DNA of 64,000 bases from Apiotrichum sp. Y4204 (GCA_025531455.1 JAMYHL010000022.1:620001-684000), one strand, 5' to 3'. Positions 35,087-46,999 are shown, counted from the stretch's first letter. The notes: generated by a model not told the origin, from the sequence alone. Translations and numbers: made by a program.

Positions 35087-35907
35087 GCAATGTAGTGTGC
35101 TCGTTGTGGTCACTTGGAGGCTGTTTGCCGCCATCCATCATCTGCTGCTGGCTGCCTGGCAAGGCATTCCCCTCCCCCTGAACCTCCCTCCCCCAGGCGC
35201 AGCGACTCCCCCCCACGGTCATTCTCGACGCCATCCACCTGCATCCATCCTCTTCTTCTCTCTTCCTCCTCCACCACTAATCGTTTTCTGATTTTCTATT
35301 CTCCTATCTCTTTGCCTCCATCTCTCTCCCTTTCACACATCCCCTCCCCCTTCCCCTCCCCATCCCTTCCCCTCCGCCCCTCCCCCGCTCCCCCTCGCCC
35401 TCGGTCCGTTATCCGCCACACCCCGTTCTCGCATCCGGACGTCCATCCTTTGCGCCGTCTTCCTTTCGCGTCTCTCAACCCCCCTTCTCCCACTCGCAAC
35501 AAGCGCCGACGCTCCGACGCGTACGCCGCTTACGACTTGACGCGTCGCTGACTAGCTGAATACCCGTGAGTTGCCCGAGGTGTTCCCTCCCATCCATATC
35601 CCCTCCACCTGACTCGTGATCCTCCACTTTCTATCGTTCTCGACCATTCCTCTACTTCGAATGCCTGCTTCTGCTGCTGCCTACCGCGATATCCTCCTCT
35701 TGTACCGCAACACAATCACCTGCTCTCGAACACTCGTCCTTCAACCGCCAATCCTCTTATGATCATCCCAATCACGGGTCACTTTCACACTGCCATTCTC
35801 CCATCCTTTGGTCACTGCGCCCTCTGCGACTCTACTACACCTGTATGTGTGAACACCCACTGACAGAGAATCGCCCCATTCTAAAAACAACTCATCCTTT
35901 GTGCGCC
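35087..35907 (+). promoter_or_regulatory. Pyrimidine-rich 5' leader of the KH gene with predicted 5'-UTR intron
   Basis: Strongly C/T-rich. A predicted intron runs 35566-35866: donor GTGAGT, end CACTGACAG with the same compact branch/acceptor geometry as the coding introns here. Leader ATGs at 35661, 35759 and 35845 all fall inside it; outside the intron there is none between about 35087 and the start codon at 35908. Confidence 0.6.
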
Positions 35908-37300
35908 ATGTCCGACACTCCTGCAGCCTCCAAACGCCCTGCCTCCCCTCTTCCGGACAACGCGTCTAAGCGTGCTCGCGAAGACACTCCCAAGGGAAAC
36001 TCTGATAAACCCAAGTCCTCCAACAAAAACGACAAGAAAATGGACGATGTTAAGATGGAGAGGTATGTGGTTCACTGACGGTTGACATCTGGTTCTGACC
36101 GTATCAGCGGCAGCACCGAGCCGGGACCTTCCTCTGGTGCTACCATCTCGGCCCCCCCAACCTCCATTCCTGCTACCCCCGCGAAGCCTTCCTCCACGTC
36201 GGAGCCCGCTGCTGGACGGCAGATCTCGATGCGCGCTCTGATTGTTACCCAGGACGCTAGTATCATCATTGGCCGCGCTGGCGCGCACGTGAATGAAATT
36301 AGGGTGAGGAAGAATGTCGGGGCGATATTGACACGAGTAGGAAAAGTCGGGCGCGCGTGTCACCATTTCCGAGTCCATCCCAGGCAACCCCGAGCGTATA
36401 CTTAATGTCTTTGGTCCCCTCGACGCCGTCAGCAAGGCGTTTGGTCTCATTGTCCGCCGTATTAATGACGAACCGTTTGACGTTGCCTCGGTCCCAGGAT
36501 CCAGGGCTGTCACTATCAAGTTTATCATTCCCAACTCCAGGATGGGTAGCGTGTGCGTGCACCGACGGGGTTGTCACTGTTCCAGGCTGACATTTCAATA
36601 GCATCGGCAGGGGTGGCAGCAAGATTAAGGAGATTCAGGATGCGTCCGGCGCCAGGCTCAACGCGAGCGAGGTCATGCTTCCCTTGTCCACTGAGGTGAG
36701 CACTGTGCGCTGCATGCGACGCTAATCCACAGCGCGTTCTGTCCGTTTCCGGTGTCGCCGACGCCATTCATATTGCCGTCTACTACATCGGCACCATCCT
36801 TCTCGACTACCAGGAGCGCAACCCTGGCCCCTCCAGCGGCGCCGGCTCGTACCGTCAGCAGCCTCAGTCGTCGTACCCCCCGCATAACGCCGGTGGTCCC
36901 CCCTCTGGCGCTGCCCCCAGTGGCGGCGGCAGCAACAACGGCGCCGCTCCTGCCCCTGCGCCCGGAAGCCAGACGCAGCAGATCTTTATCCCCAACTCGC
37001 TCGTTGGTGCCAGTGAGTGCCTCGCACCTGCACACACGAGGGCGCACATCAGTTCCACGCTGACAGACAGTCATTGGCAAGGCCGGTGTCAAGATCAACG
37101 AGATCCGCGCCCAGTCCAACTGCCAGATCCGCGTCACGGAGCCCGGCACTGCGCCCGGCCCCGGCCAGGCTGCCAACCCCGACGAGCGCCTTGTGACCAT
37201 CACCGGACAGCCCGGCAACATCAACATGGCTGTGCAGATGCTGTACCACCGTCTGGAGGCGGAGAAGGCCAAGGCTGCGCAGGGCGAGCAGCACATGTAG
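35908..37300 (+). CDS. Triple-KH-domain RNA-binding protein (PCBP/Rnc1/Pbp2-like)
   Basis: Six exons: 35908-36062, 36108-36303, 36341-36552, 36602-36695, 36733-37012, 37071-37300 (388 aa). A charged, disordered N-terminus precedes three KH folds, each with an intact GXXG loop: IIIGRAGAHVNEIR (KH1, ~103-117), SVIGRGGSKIKEIQ (KH2, ~186-199) and AIIGKAGVKINEIR (KH3, ~312-325). All three loops are split by or next to introns. A Gly/Pro/Ser/Ala linker separates KH2 and KH3. This is the poly(C)-binding-protein layout of fungal Rnc1 and Pbp2, which bind and stabilise particular mRNAs. Targets cannot be read from sequence. Its C/T-rich leader could be self-recognised, which is speculation. Confidence 0.9.
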
Positions 37301-38091
37301 AGCGAGTGTGTATGTGTGTGTGAGAAGACGAAGAAGAAGCTTATTTCCGTGCAAAGCGTGGATGGAGTTGAGCGGTCCCCGTAGCTGGGTATCCACCGTG
37401 ATTAGTCGTCATATGTGCAGTACAGAGATATGTAGTGACGTAGGGCTCCGTTATCGTGGGTGCGCGACGCGATTCGGGATGCACCTGAATGGACTGTAGG
37501 GAGTGGAAGGCAAAGGGTGCCAGGGGTTGTGTCGGTATGTCGCAGACTGAGTCTGCGAGGTGGCGAGGGGGCGAGGGGCTCGGGCGCGGTTGATTGACAA
37601 AGGAAGGGTCCTCTGGCTCCGTTGTGGACTAGCGACTAGCTGGCCTCGAACTGGACAACTGCTCCATCCATGGTGGCATGGTCGCGCTGCAGGATGCACC
37701 TGTCAAGCACGTCGAGGCTACATTGCCATATTCAAACTCCGTCCATGGTCTCCGCCTCTCGGGATGGGCGTCATTCATCACCGACGAAGATGCAAGCCAA
37801 CGCCCTTGCTTCAAGTTCTCATGCTCTGCACCAACCACAGCTCCGATGCAGTTTGAGCCCCCTATGCATCTGTTATTCTACAGATTAACAAAAAGCCCGA
37901 TCCGGCGCTGTTTGTGTGCTTGTGAGCTCTGCGCCGTATTTTGCCACTCAGGCTTTGGCGGATGACGCGCATCCGACCAACCTCCACCAGAACAGTCCAG
38001 ACACAGAGGTTGTATACAAATCACAAGACGAGGCTCACATCAACCATCTCACCCACCGCACTCTCCACAGCTCACTCAATATCGCTTCCAA
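37301..38091. other. Intergenic interval, KH gene to F-box-like gene
   Basis: 791 bp: 3' flank of the KH gene and the promoter of the next plus-strand gene. No repeat or RNA gene recognised. Confidence 0.4.
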
Positions 38092-39126
38092 ATGTCGACG
38101 ACAGACCCGGACGACCTCCCGGACCTCGCCCGCCTGAGGGTGACCGAACCCGATCTCCGGCGCCCACTCCCGCCAGAGCTCATCACCGCCATCCTCGCCT
38201 GTCTCCCACAACCCGCCCTCGCGACCTGCCTCCGCGTAAACAGCACATGGTACACCCTCGCCCTCCCCCTCCTGTACCAGTACATTGCCATCCCCCCTAT
38301 CCCGGCAGGAATAGGAAACTCCCCACACGACGTCCGCGACGCCGCGCCAAAGCCGCACCCCGCTCTCCGGGGCCCACGCGCGCGCGCCCTCGCCTCCTCC
38401 CCCACCCGATCCGTCCACCCCACTTCCCTCGTCCGCGAACTCACAATCCCACCCCACAGCGCCACCGACCCCGCTTGCGCACCCGTAAAGCTACACCTGC
38501 GCACACTCCACATCCTCCTGGGGAGCAGCACGGAGATCCACACCGGAGCACGCAGCGGGGACGCGCTCCAGGCCCTCCTCCAGCGCGGGCAGGCGGTCGG
38601 CGCCAGCGCCGCGTGTCCCCTCCTCAACAGCCTCAAAACGGATACACTCGAGATCCACGGCGCGGGCCTGCTCTTCTCCCGCCTCCGCCCGTCCCTCCTC
38701 CCCGCTAGCCTGGCCCCCAAACGCATCGTCCTCGGCTGTCCGCCAGACCGCGCGCTCGCGGGCGCGGCCGCAAAGTTTGAGTATCCGTGGGCCGGGGCCG
38801 CGGGCGTCCTCGCCTTCCTTGCTGGCTTTCCGGATGCCGAGGCGGTACTCATATTCGATGTGCCGGCCGGAGAGAGGTGGAAGCCGATCCCGCGGCCAAA
38901 AGACGGCGCAGAGGACGGCGTACCCTGCTGGCTTTCCCGTGTTCTGCGCGCGCTGGCCAATGGCGTGGGGAGACGACGGATCACCATCGTCAATGTGCTT
39001 GCGGCGCTCGAGGATCCCGGGGCGATGGGACCGCTCGAGAGGAGTATCGCTGCGCGCGGGGAAGAAGTTGGGTGCGAGCCGGTAAGGTTTGTCGAGCTCG
39101 AGACTTGGGAGCGCGGGAGAGTGTAG
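38092..39126 (+). CDS. F-box-like protein, intronless
   Basis: A single-exon gene of 344 aa, rare in this intron-rich window. Residues ~25-65 read RPLPPELITAILACLPQPAL then ATCLRVNSTWYTLALPLLYQ, an F-box-like motif close to that of the gene at 19592. The remainder has leucine-rich segments (LLNSLKTDTLEIHG, FLAGFPDAEAVLIFDV, ITIVNVLAALED) hinting at irregular LRR-like repeats, not clear enough to assign. The start is the ATG directly before STTDPDDLPDLARLR. Role in ubiquitin ligation is inferred from the F-box only. Confidence 0.72.
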   Translation: MSTTDPDDLPDLARLRVTEPDLRRPLPPELITAILACLPQPALATCLRVNSTWYTLALPLLYQYIAIPPIPAGIGNSPHDVRDAAPKPHPALRGPRARALASSPTRSVHPTSLVRELTIPPHSATDPACAPVKLHLRTLHILLGSSTEIHTGARSGDALQALLQRGQAVGASAACPLLNSLKTDTLEIHGAGLLFSRLRPSLLPASLAPKRIVLGCPPDRALAGAAAKFEYPWAGAAGVLAFLAGFPDAEAVLIFDVPAGERWKPIPRPKDGAEDGVPCWLSRVLRALANGVGRRRITIVNVLAALEDPGAMGPLERSIAARGEEVGCEPVRFVELETWERGRV

Positions 39127-40317
39127 TTGCTTTGTTGTATGGATGCTGGTGCTGTAATCGCTCGACGAGAATGATTTTTGTTAGGCCTCAGGTGCATCTT
39201 GTCATCGACCATCTTCAGGCCCAGAGAGCCATTTCTTGCTCTACACTTGCCCTGTTACATGAACTATCACGAGAGTTTATCAAGACTGGCTAGCCTGAAC
39301 AATTAAATGCGCGTCTGCACGTCGTGAGTCGTGAGGTGGTTGTTGCTGTCGCCGGCGACCCGCGAAACAGAACCCAAGTTAGTGATCAGCACCGTGCCGT
39401 TGATATGAAACTCAAGATCCGGGGAGATGTTTGGTGGACTTGGGCGTTGTCCTTCTCCCGACTGCTGTCTCCCATCTCTCATATTCTCGTCTCCTTCCTT
39501 TCTCCAATACATCCAAGTATTTTATTGATCCAGTTGCGGCTCGCTCGGCAACTCGCTTCTCAAGACACAAAAATCAAGGAACGCCAGGTGCCCCAGGACA
39601 TGGCGAGATCAGGAACACCTCTGGCGCTCCGGCATTTCATCACCGTGTCCCATCCGACGAGACGTCCAGGGCCAGCGAGGGGCAGCGAGGGGCACCGGGT
39701 CCGGTATTGTTGGGCGCTGAATCGCAGGCGCGCTGAATTGTGGACAGAGTGAGAGCGGTGTGTTTACGCGCATGCGCCGTGCATCTCCGCATCTCCGCAT
39801 GGATACATGAATGCTCGATGTAGAAGGTGTGTACGAGATTACAGGATCGGGAACCAGGGAGGACAGGATCTGGGCGAGGTCCGCCGCCGCTGACGCCCAC
39901 CATTCCATTCATTGCTTGTTGTCTTGTTTGTTGTGTTGATGGCTGTCGGTGGAGGGTCTGTGCGATCTGTGCGCTTTGCTTCTGTCTGTACGCTTTTGCT
40001 TCTCGACAACAACACAACACAACACAACACAACACAACAACAACGAGCGCGAGATTCGGTCTGTGCGACTCCGAAGTTGAGAAGTAGATAAACATCTCTC
40101 ACGATCTCTCCCTCTCGACAAACACGCACAGGCCCAGGCGGTCGATTCCCCCTATGCTCACTACTCATCTATCCAAACATCGATAAACACCACAGACGAC
40201 CGTTGATCAGCGGCTGGCCACTGTTGTGTTCCCAGGTATCTTTCCATCCTCGTTATCCCCTTCCAAAAGCCCTCCCCTTTTCCCCTCCCCTCCCCTCAGC
40301 CTCTTCCCCACCCCACT
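39127..40317. other. Intergenic interval with a CAACA microsatellite
   Basis: About 1.2 kb between two plus-strand genes. Apart from the microsatellite at 40006-40044 and a C/T-rich stretch just before the next start codon, nothing is recognisable. Confidence 0.45.
40006..40044 (+). repeat. CAACA microsatellite
   Basis: About 39 bp of ACAAC/ACACA-type pentamer repeats, nearly perfect in the middle. Roughly 275 bp upstream of the next start codon, so possibly in its promoter or leader. Confidence 0.9.
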
Positions 40318-41754
40318 ATGGCCCTCACAGTCCTCAAACGCCTGCGCAAGCGGCGCCTGCGCGACTCCACCGGCCCGACGCCGAAGCGCCGCCGCGCCGC
40401 AGATGGGGCGCAGACGGCCGACGTTGAGAACTTCGAGGACTATGTGGACCTCGAGATAGTGCACACGGCGACAAAGTAAGACTACGACATACGAGTAGTA
40501 ACTAACAACAGATCCCCAGTCGCACCAAAGACGCCACCGCAGCGGCGCCGCGTCCCCGGCTCGCTGAGCACGCACGTCCAGCAAAACTCGTCGCGCTCGC
40601 TGCTCACCACCCCAGGCAGCGCGCGCACGCTCTCGCCGTGGGCAGAATCCACCCCAGACCGTGACCGGGAGCGCGAGAGGAGTCCGATGGGCCGAGCGAG
40701 CGGCTCGTTCGGGAGCCGCGGGAGCCTCGCGTCCACGGCATCAGGCGGGAGCATGGACCGCCGGGGGAGCAAGAAGCGCCGCCGGCGGCGCGCGCTGTCC
40801 CCCCTCCGCAGCCCTGATGCGCGCCGGCGCCAGCTCTCCGGCGTCCCCGAGGAGCCGACATGCCAGGTGGTCAACACTGCCGACGGAGGGAAGGCGCGCG
40901 TCGAGATGGAGATTCTTGAGGAGGAGGAGGAGGAGGAGCGCCGGCGCACCGAGCACGCCGGGCTCGCATTTGGGTTCAGATTTCCCGAGCTTGGGTTCCC
41001 GTCGCTTTCGCGCCGTGGGTCAAAGTCCCGGTCGGCGTCAGGTGCTGGGCCATCGCGTCCGCAGACGCCACTCGCGCCTGCGCAAGACGAGAGCGCACTC
41101 CTCCACGACGACGACACGATGTTTTCATACAACCACTCTCATCTGCAGGATATCTCGGCGTTCCCGGTTGAGGACGAGGAGGAAGGAGAGGAAGCAAAGA
41201 CCACTGGAGCTGCGGCTCGCGAAGGTCCCCCGCCCCGCCCGGAGCGGCGTCGCGAGCAGGGCCGCGTCCCGATACGCCAGGGCCATCGCGACCCGGGCTT
41301 CGAGACCGGGATGGACAGCACGGCCGCGTCGTACGGCGACTGCGACGCGTCGCACAACATCTCGCAGATGGACGTATCCGCGGCGTCGCTCGAGGCATCG
41401 GCCGAGGATCGTGTGCGGTACCTCCTGCAGGCTGCGAGCGTACCGGCCATCACGGCCGCGCAAGTCATGGCGCAGTTTGGTCCGCTCTCGCGGACCGTCG
41501 CGGCGCTGGGGAGCGCAAACACCGTGCTCGAGGCGCAGTGCGAGCGCCTGCGGGCGGCCGCCAACGAGCTCGAGCACGAGAACGACGACCTGCGCGACCA
41601 GAACCGCCGTCTCATGCTCGAGCGCCGCGTCGCGCAGGCGCGGGCAGCCGAGCTCGAGGCCGAGATGGAGCGTATACTGGCCCGGCTCGAGAATCGCGGG
41701 GAGAAGATTGTGAAACTCCGCGGGGCGATAAAGAAGAAGTTTGTGCGCGTGTAA
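40318..41754 (+). CDS. Unrecognised basic protein with C-terminal coiled coil
   Basis: Exons 40318-40475 and 40512-41754 (466 aa). The N-terminus is very basic (MALTVLKRLRKRRLRDSTG; TPKRRR), suggesting nuclear location. The middle is Ser/Arg-rich with SP/TP sites (ARTLSPWAE, ALSPLRSPDARRRQ), possible CDK targets, then an acidic patch (EILEEEEEEE). The last ~120 residues form a heptad-like coiled coil (VLEAQCERLRAAANELEHEN through KIVKLRGAIKKKF). No family recognised. Composition fits a mitotic or nuclear structural protein, but that is only an impression. Long overlapping frames on the other strand and frames are shadows. Confidence 0.68.
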
Positions 41755-44700
41755 GAGAGTTGGGATCGGTTTTCTGGTTCGTTGTTCGTGGGTTTGGTGG
41801 TATCTAGCTGGCATCTAGGTCTAAAAGTGGCGTTGGATCTGTGATCTGTGATCTGCGGCGTGGTCTGTAGTGTCGATGTACTCATACAGCTCTCGCGGCC
41901 CGAGTGAGCATGGTCACACTCCTCGCTGTTTTCACTCACTGTTCACTCAATCTTCCTCTGACACTCTCCTGGCATCACGGCGGGTCTTGGGAGATTTCCA
42001 GTGCGAGACCATCGTTCCGGAATGGAGATGTTCCTACGTCTGACGTATCCTCGCCCTCCAAAGTCGAAAAACAACGACTTATCATACTGATGATAGCATC
42101 AGACTCTCAAGAGCTGCAAGCAGGCTGCCAACCATCAGCCAGATTGGCAGCCAAACAGAGGCAGCCAGACGTCACAAGCGGCCCAAACGAATCCCCCCCT
42201 CGCTACGGATTCATGGCAGCGCTCGCTGCCAACGTGTCCCGTTAGGCCGTCTCCAGAATCAGAGTCTTAAACTTGCCGGTATGCTGTCATTCACAGCCAC
42301 GCCTACTGCAGAGATACGTCCCCACCCACTTGCGGGCGCACAAGACAACAACTTCAACTCCATCTCCACAGAAGATAAGGGTTTGCAAGGACGCTCCGTC
42401 CATCCATGAGCGTGGCAAGAAACGGGATACGGCGTCTTAAATCGCGTAACTTGCACCGCGTCGCTGGGAAACTGTTGAATTCTTGCGCGACGTCTCGCCG
42501 ATAAGCACGCAAGGCCAGTCAGAAATGATGAAACTCTCTCTTTGCTCCAAGCACTGTTGTTATCGTCTCGGGTATCACCTCGGCCAAGCTCTGACAGTGT
42601 GATAAATAGCGCTGGCGGCGGCCGCCGTGCGTGAGAAAGCCTGGCGCGGAGCCGAGAGGAAATTATTGGCGCGTAGAAGAATAGGCAGTCAGTCTGCAAG
42701 TCATGTCGTCTGACACTGGCGTTTGAGATCAGTAGCCGTATTAGCTTGTGGGAGATCGGGATCAGAATAGATGGCTAAAAGCAAGAATAGAAACACTGGC
42801 ACTGGAAACCGTGGAAACTGTGGAAACTGTGGAAACTGTGGAAACTGTGGCCGCATCTGGCCGACAACTGAGACAAGAGAAACATAAGTTGAGAACAGCA
42901 CGAGGGGAAGGCGCCCAAGCCCAACTTGTCGTCGAAGGTCCGGCCGCGCCCACAGCCCGTGTATCATCTCATAGCTCGCCACCTGCCCGCCAAGGCCAAG
43001 TGCGCGTGGGAACCAGCCACGCCGCATCTGTGGGAACCCGCCGCCGGGAAGGTTGTTACCAATCCCCCGGCGGATCGTGGTAGCGCGTACGCGTGCGTGC
43101 CTTGCGGGCATGTTTGCGGCCTTGCGGGCATGCGGGCGTGTGTACTTGTAGGTCAGGAACGGGAGGATTGTGGGCAGTTGGCCGGCTGATGTCGATATCG
43201 AGTCGAGAGTGCGGATTCCTGTTCCCATCTCATGGTCGTCTGCCCTTGGCTCTGGGCAAAGCTGCTGTCATCTCGAGTCTGTCAGTTGTACGATTGTGCA
43301 GCTTGTAGCTGGCATTGCTTGGAAGTTGCTGTTAAAGCCGTTTCATGATCGATGTGGGCTTGGCGACAATGGGCCCCGCACGCCCCGCACGTACGAGACT
43401 ACGAGGCGACGAGCCGCTTTGCGCCTGAACTGCGGTATTCTCGCGGAAGTGTGGCATGTGATCAAGTTGCAAGAGGAGCGAGAGTTGAATACAGTAAGCA
43501 GTGGACTAACTCGAGTCCGCGATCTAGAGCACGGGCACGGGCACGGACACGAGCACAAGCGCGAGGCTATTCTGAGTGCCACCGTGCCGACGCTTCAACA
43601 ACACGGAAACCGACGCGGCAGGTGGCACCTCGGTTTCGACGTGTGGAGTTGTGTGTGCTTCCGACTGCAGCTTGCAGCTCGCAGCTAACACAGACCGCCG
43701 ACACTGGAAATAATGGAAGCGCTGCGCGGGGTGCCTGGCCGGATGGGGGCAAGCATAATAATGTATGTAAGTTGCTGCGGCGAGATCACGCGGAGGGGGG
43801 GAATGGCAATTGTGGAGCAAGCGACGGCATCGAGTAGAGGTTGCAGGCCATTGCAGGGCCATGCAGGGGCTAGTAGCCGGGAGATTGCGGCAGATCGCGG
43901 CAAAGACTGAAGCAACCTAAAGTGCTGGCCACCAACAGTAGTGGCTCTGCGCTGCTGAACGCCGATTGGCCGATTGAAGAGTGCTTGGCCGAGGGGGCGG
44001 ATTGTGATCGGGAGAGAAGGCATCCTGTCCATATGCTGTATGATGAGCGCATCATGACGTAACCTCGAACAGTATGGTGAGGCGCAACAAGGTTTGTAGG
44101 AGGGTGATAATCTGGGGGGTGGCATGCTTGTCTTGATCTTTGTTCGTGCAAGGTTCGTGATCCTGGGTTCCTCCGATCCTCTAGGTCCTTTCCGACCTTG
44201 CAATTGATCGATTAGCCAGCCAGGCTTTTGGAGCCAAACCGTGATACATGCACAAAGAGCTACAATACATGTTCAGAAGCAAGCTGCTATGCTCCAGAAG
44301 GGCCGAGGGGGTGGTCATGTGATTCGCTACTTTGAATGCCGAGCGCTGTCGTTGTCGTCCACAGATCCACGATCCTCGATCCACTCGCCACAGGCTTGTC
44401 GCTGGAGACCGATGTCGGCAACAAGCTCCGATCAAGCCGATCTCAGATCTCAGAAGAACGAGGTCAGTACCGCAAGGCCGAAAGACGGACACTACCGGAG
44501 ACTTCTCGTTTCGGCCGTTACTAGAGACGGAAGGCAGTTGAGACATGAGACAGAGACAGAGGCATAGCGCCCACGCGCCCACAGACATGCCCAGCTTGCC
44601 CAGCTTGGAAGGATCAAGCCGAACCCGAAGAGTGGGTAAGGACAGGGGACGCTGTGTGGGGGTGCCGAGATCCACTTCGCTAAGCTGCCCAGGAACATGC

Positions 44701-45905
44701 GCTCAGGAGTTGCGCACAGTTAAGCGTTCACAGTACCGCAGCAGATCAGTAGACTCAGGAGAGCAGGAAGCTTGAAAGCATGCATTGGGCCGACAGATAT
44801 GCCTCTGCTTGCTTGACCTGATGTTCTCGGCATTCGTCTCGGTAGGGGGGAATGGAGAATTGGCGTGCGTAAATGCCTCCTCCCGAAGTTCGCCACTCTG
44901 CACTTGCTGAGACTTTGCGCCACTCGACGACTTTGCGTGCCGCCGTGTGTGGCACTTGACGCTTTTTGGCTTTGATCTTTCCGCCTCTCTCCAACACGAG
45001 GCCGATACCAATTGGACACCGTGCGCTATGCACTGGCCGTTCACAACGCAGTCACCGCCGTCACCGGCATTTGGAGCGTCGCGCTGCGCAGCACATGTAT
45101 ACACCCTCGTTTCGGGATGCGGAGCGGAGTGACAAGAAGAAGCCACCCTCGTGGTACCCGGTCGGTGACAACCATTTCGTGCGCTGCTGTCACCACATCT
45201 GTGTGTTCTATAACCCGCGCCAGAGGGATTACGAGAGCGGGGTATCCCTTTGTTCTTCCTACTGGCATGCTGAATAGGATTTTAGGTGTACCGGCTCCGA
45301 CGTCATCCCATGGTCATCTAACGAAGAAAAGCGAGGCCGTTCCTGAACAAGAGGACCGAAGAGATTGGCAAACGGACACGGGGGGGAGGGAGGGAGATGG
45401 GAGGAACGAGAGATGACTGGCACACCCAAAAGGTGTAGCCAAGTGGTCACGGGGCCATCTGGGGCTCACAGAAATGTGTTCCATTATATTCTTTATTTCA
45501 TCCCTCCCATTCTCTTGATTTGTATCCCGCCTATAATCGTTTTAGCGTAATTCTGAAGCTGCAAAAGCAAAAGGAGAGCGTTTAGATTGCGATCTCTCTC
45601 GATTATGCAACCAGACAGACCTATGACAGTCTAACTAGAGAGCTAATAACGCGTGCTCTGCTGGCCAGGTGCCTGCAATGTGCAACACACATACACCCCC
45701 TCCCAGGGTCAACCTTAGCCTAGCCCTTCCTCCCACTCTCTGTCATCCAATCCTCTGCTCTCGTGCCCACCTCCCCTTCTGGTGCGCTAGTGCCCATTTT
45801 GTCGCGCAGATGCGCCTCTGACGCCCGTGCGACATGTTCGGAATGGCCTGGCCGTCCCTACTGCGCCTGTGGGGAGAAGGTAAGGAGCGGCAGTCTAGTC
45901 CGATG
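41755..45905. other. About 4.2 kb without a supported gene
   Basis: The longest empty stretch of the window. All frames are short (164 codons or fewer), none has a recognisable domain and none can be joined by convincing splice sites. It contains a 9-bp minisatellite (42804-42850), a GCACGG-type hexamer run (~43529-43556) and a 9-bp inverted repeat (42123-42152). A sequence like a tRNA A box near 45440 lacks the rest of a tRNA. Candidates are distal promoter of the endosulfine gene, a lncRNA, or decayed sequence. Confidence 0.5.
42804..42850 (+). repeat. 9-bp minisatellite GGAAACTGT
   Basis: Five tandem copies, the first with one substitution (GGAAACCGT), then two further bases. The period of nine keeps frame in all translations (ETV on one strand, TVS or FPQ on the other), but no gene model includes it. 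Confidence 0.92.
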
Positions 45906-46999
45906 CGCCCCTGGCCTGTGCGCCCCTGTCAAGGTCCAGGCGGTCCTCTCCACCCCACTCTCTCTCTGTGTCCAGAACCCACCGCCGCCGCCGTCGCCGC
46001 CACTGCGCGCGCTCTACTGCGGCTCTCAAGCCTGGCTTCCCTCTTGTCCTCTCCCATTACATTGAATTAATCACCTGCTCACGCCCCTCTCTCCCTTGCC
46101 CCCTTCCCCCCTGCTCTCCCTCCCCCCCCAATATTCCCTCGCTCTCCTTCCCGTCGCCATCATCATCCACCCACCCACACCTGACCTCCTCCTCCTCCCC
46201 CCCTTTGGTCACTACCACTACCACTGTCCTATTCACCCTCACCACGACCATCTCCACTCCATCCGCCACTATCACATCTCCATCCTCCGTCGCATCCAAA
46301 GAACATCTTTGTCTGCCTTTCCTCCTGTAACCATCTACACCGCTCTCTCCGTCGTCTTCTTATTATTCCTCCTCTTATTTCACTTCTTCCAATCTCATTC
46401 CCCCTTGCCCCGTCACTCCTGTGCACTCCCACTCCACTCCCACATTCCCATACACACGCTCCCGGTCCTCTTTCCAACAGCATCTCTCGCTTTGGCCGTG
46501 TCTTCCCTCCCAGCCAGCGACCGACAGACAAATCCAACCAATTTCAATCCATCGATCTCATTTCCCACCACGGACACTTGCCCCGCCCTCGACGTGTGCG
46601 TGTGTGTGTGCGCCCCCGCCCCGCCTCACCGTCATTATACAACCACAGCACCCCTGGCTTGATTGCACTCGAACAGTGTACCAGACACAGCCCAGCATAC
46701 AGAGGACATCTTTCGTCGTGACACAAGCCCGCTCACGTTGTCTAGCAACCTCGCCTCGAACAGGACATATACGATCTTCGATCCCGAATAGCTCTCGGCT
46801 CATTCCCCCACTCTCCGTCTCTCATCAATTCGTTGACGAGTGTTGAACTCTTATCGTTCACAGAATCGGTCTTCCTCCCGTCGTATTTGCAAGTCCCCGC
46901 AACGATCCCCCTTGGTTGTCTCCTCTATCACGCCGTTATTGGATCTCCAGAGGTTGTAACTCCATCGATTGATCAACATACCCACCTGGATTCGGCACA
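45906..46999 (+). promoter_or_regulatory. 1094-nt ATG-free, C/T-rich leader/promoter of the endosulfine gene
   Basis: Checked line by line: no ATG occurs on the plus strand between 45906 and the start codon at 47000. The stretch is rich in CT, CA and CCC runs. It most likely contains a very long 5' UTR, possibly with introns. The last upstream ATG is at 45903-45905. Confidence 0.6.

Noticed and set aside
35114..35551. 145-codon Ser/Pro-rich plus-strand frame
   Set aside because: It is a translation of the C/T-rich leader of the KH gene, without an ATG start.
45437..45480. tRNA-like A box (TAGCCAAGTGG)
   Set aside because: No matching B box (GGTTCRANNCC) or acceptor-stem pairing follows, so it does not fold as a tRNA.
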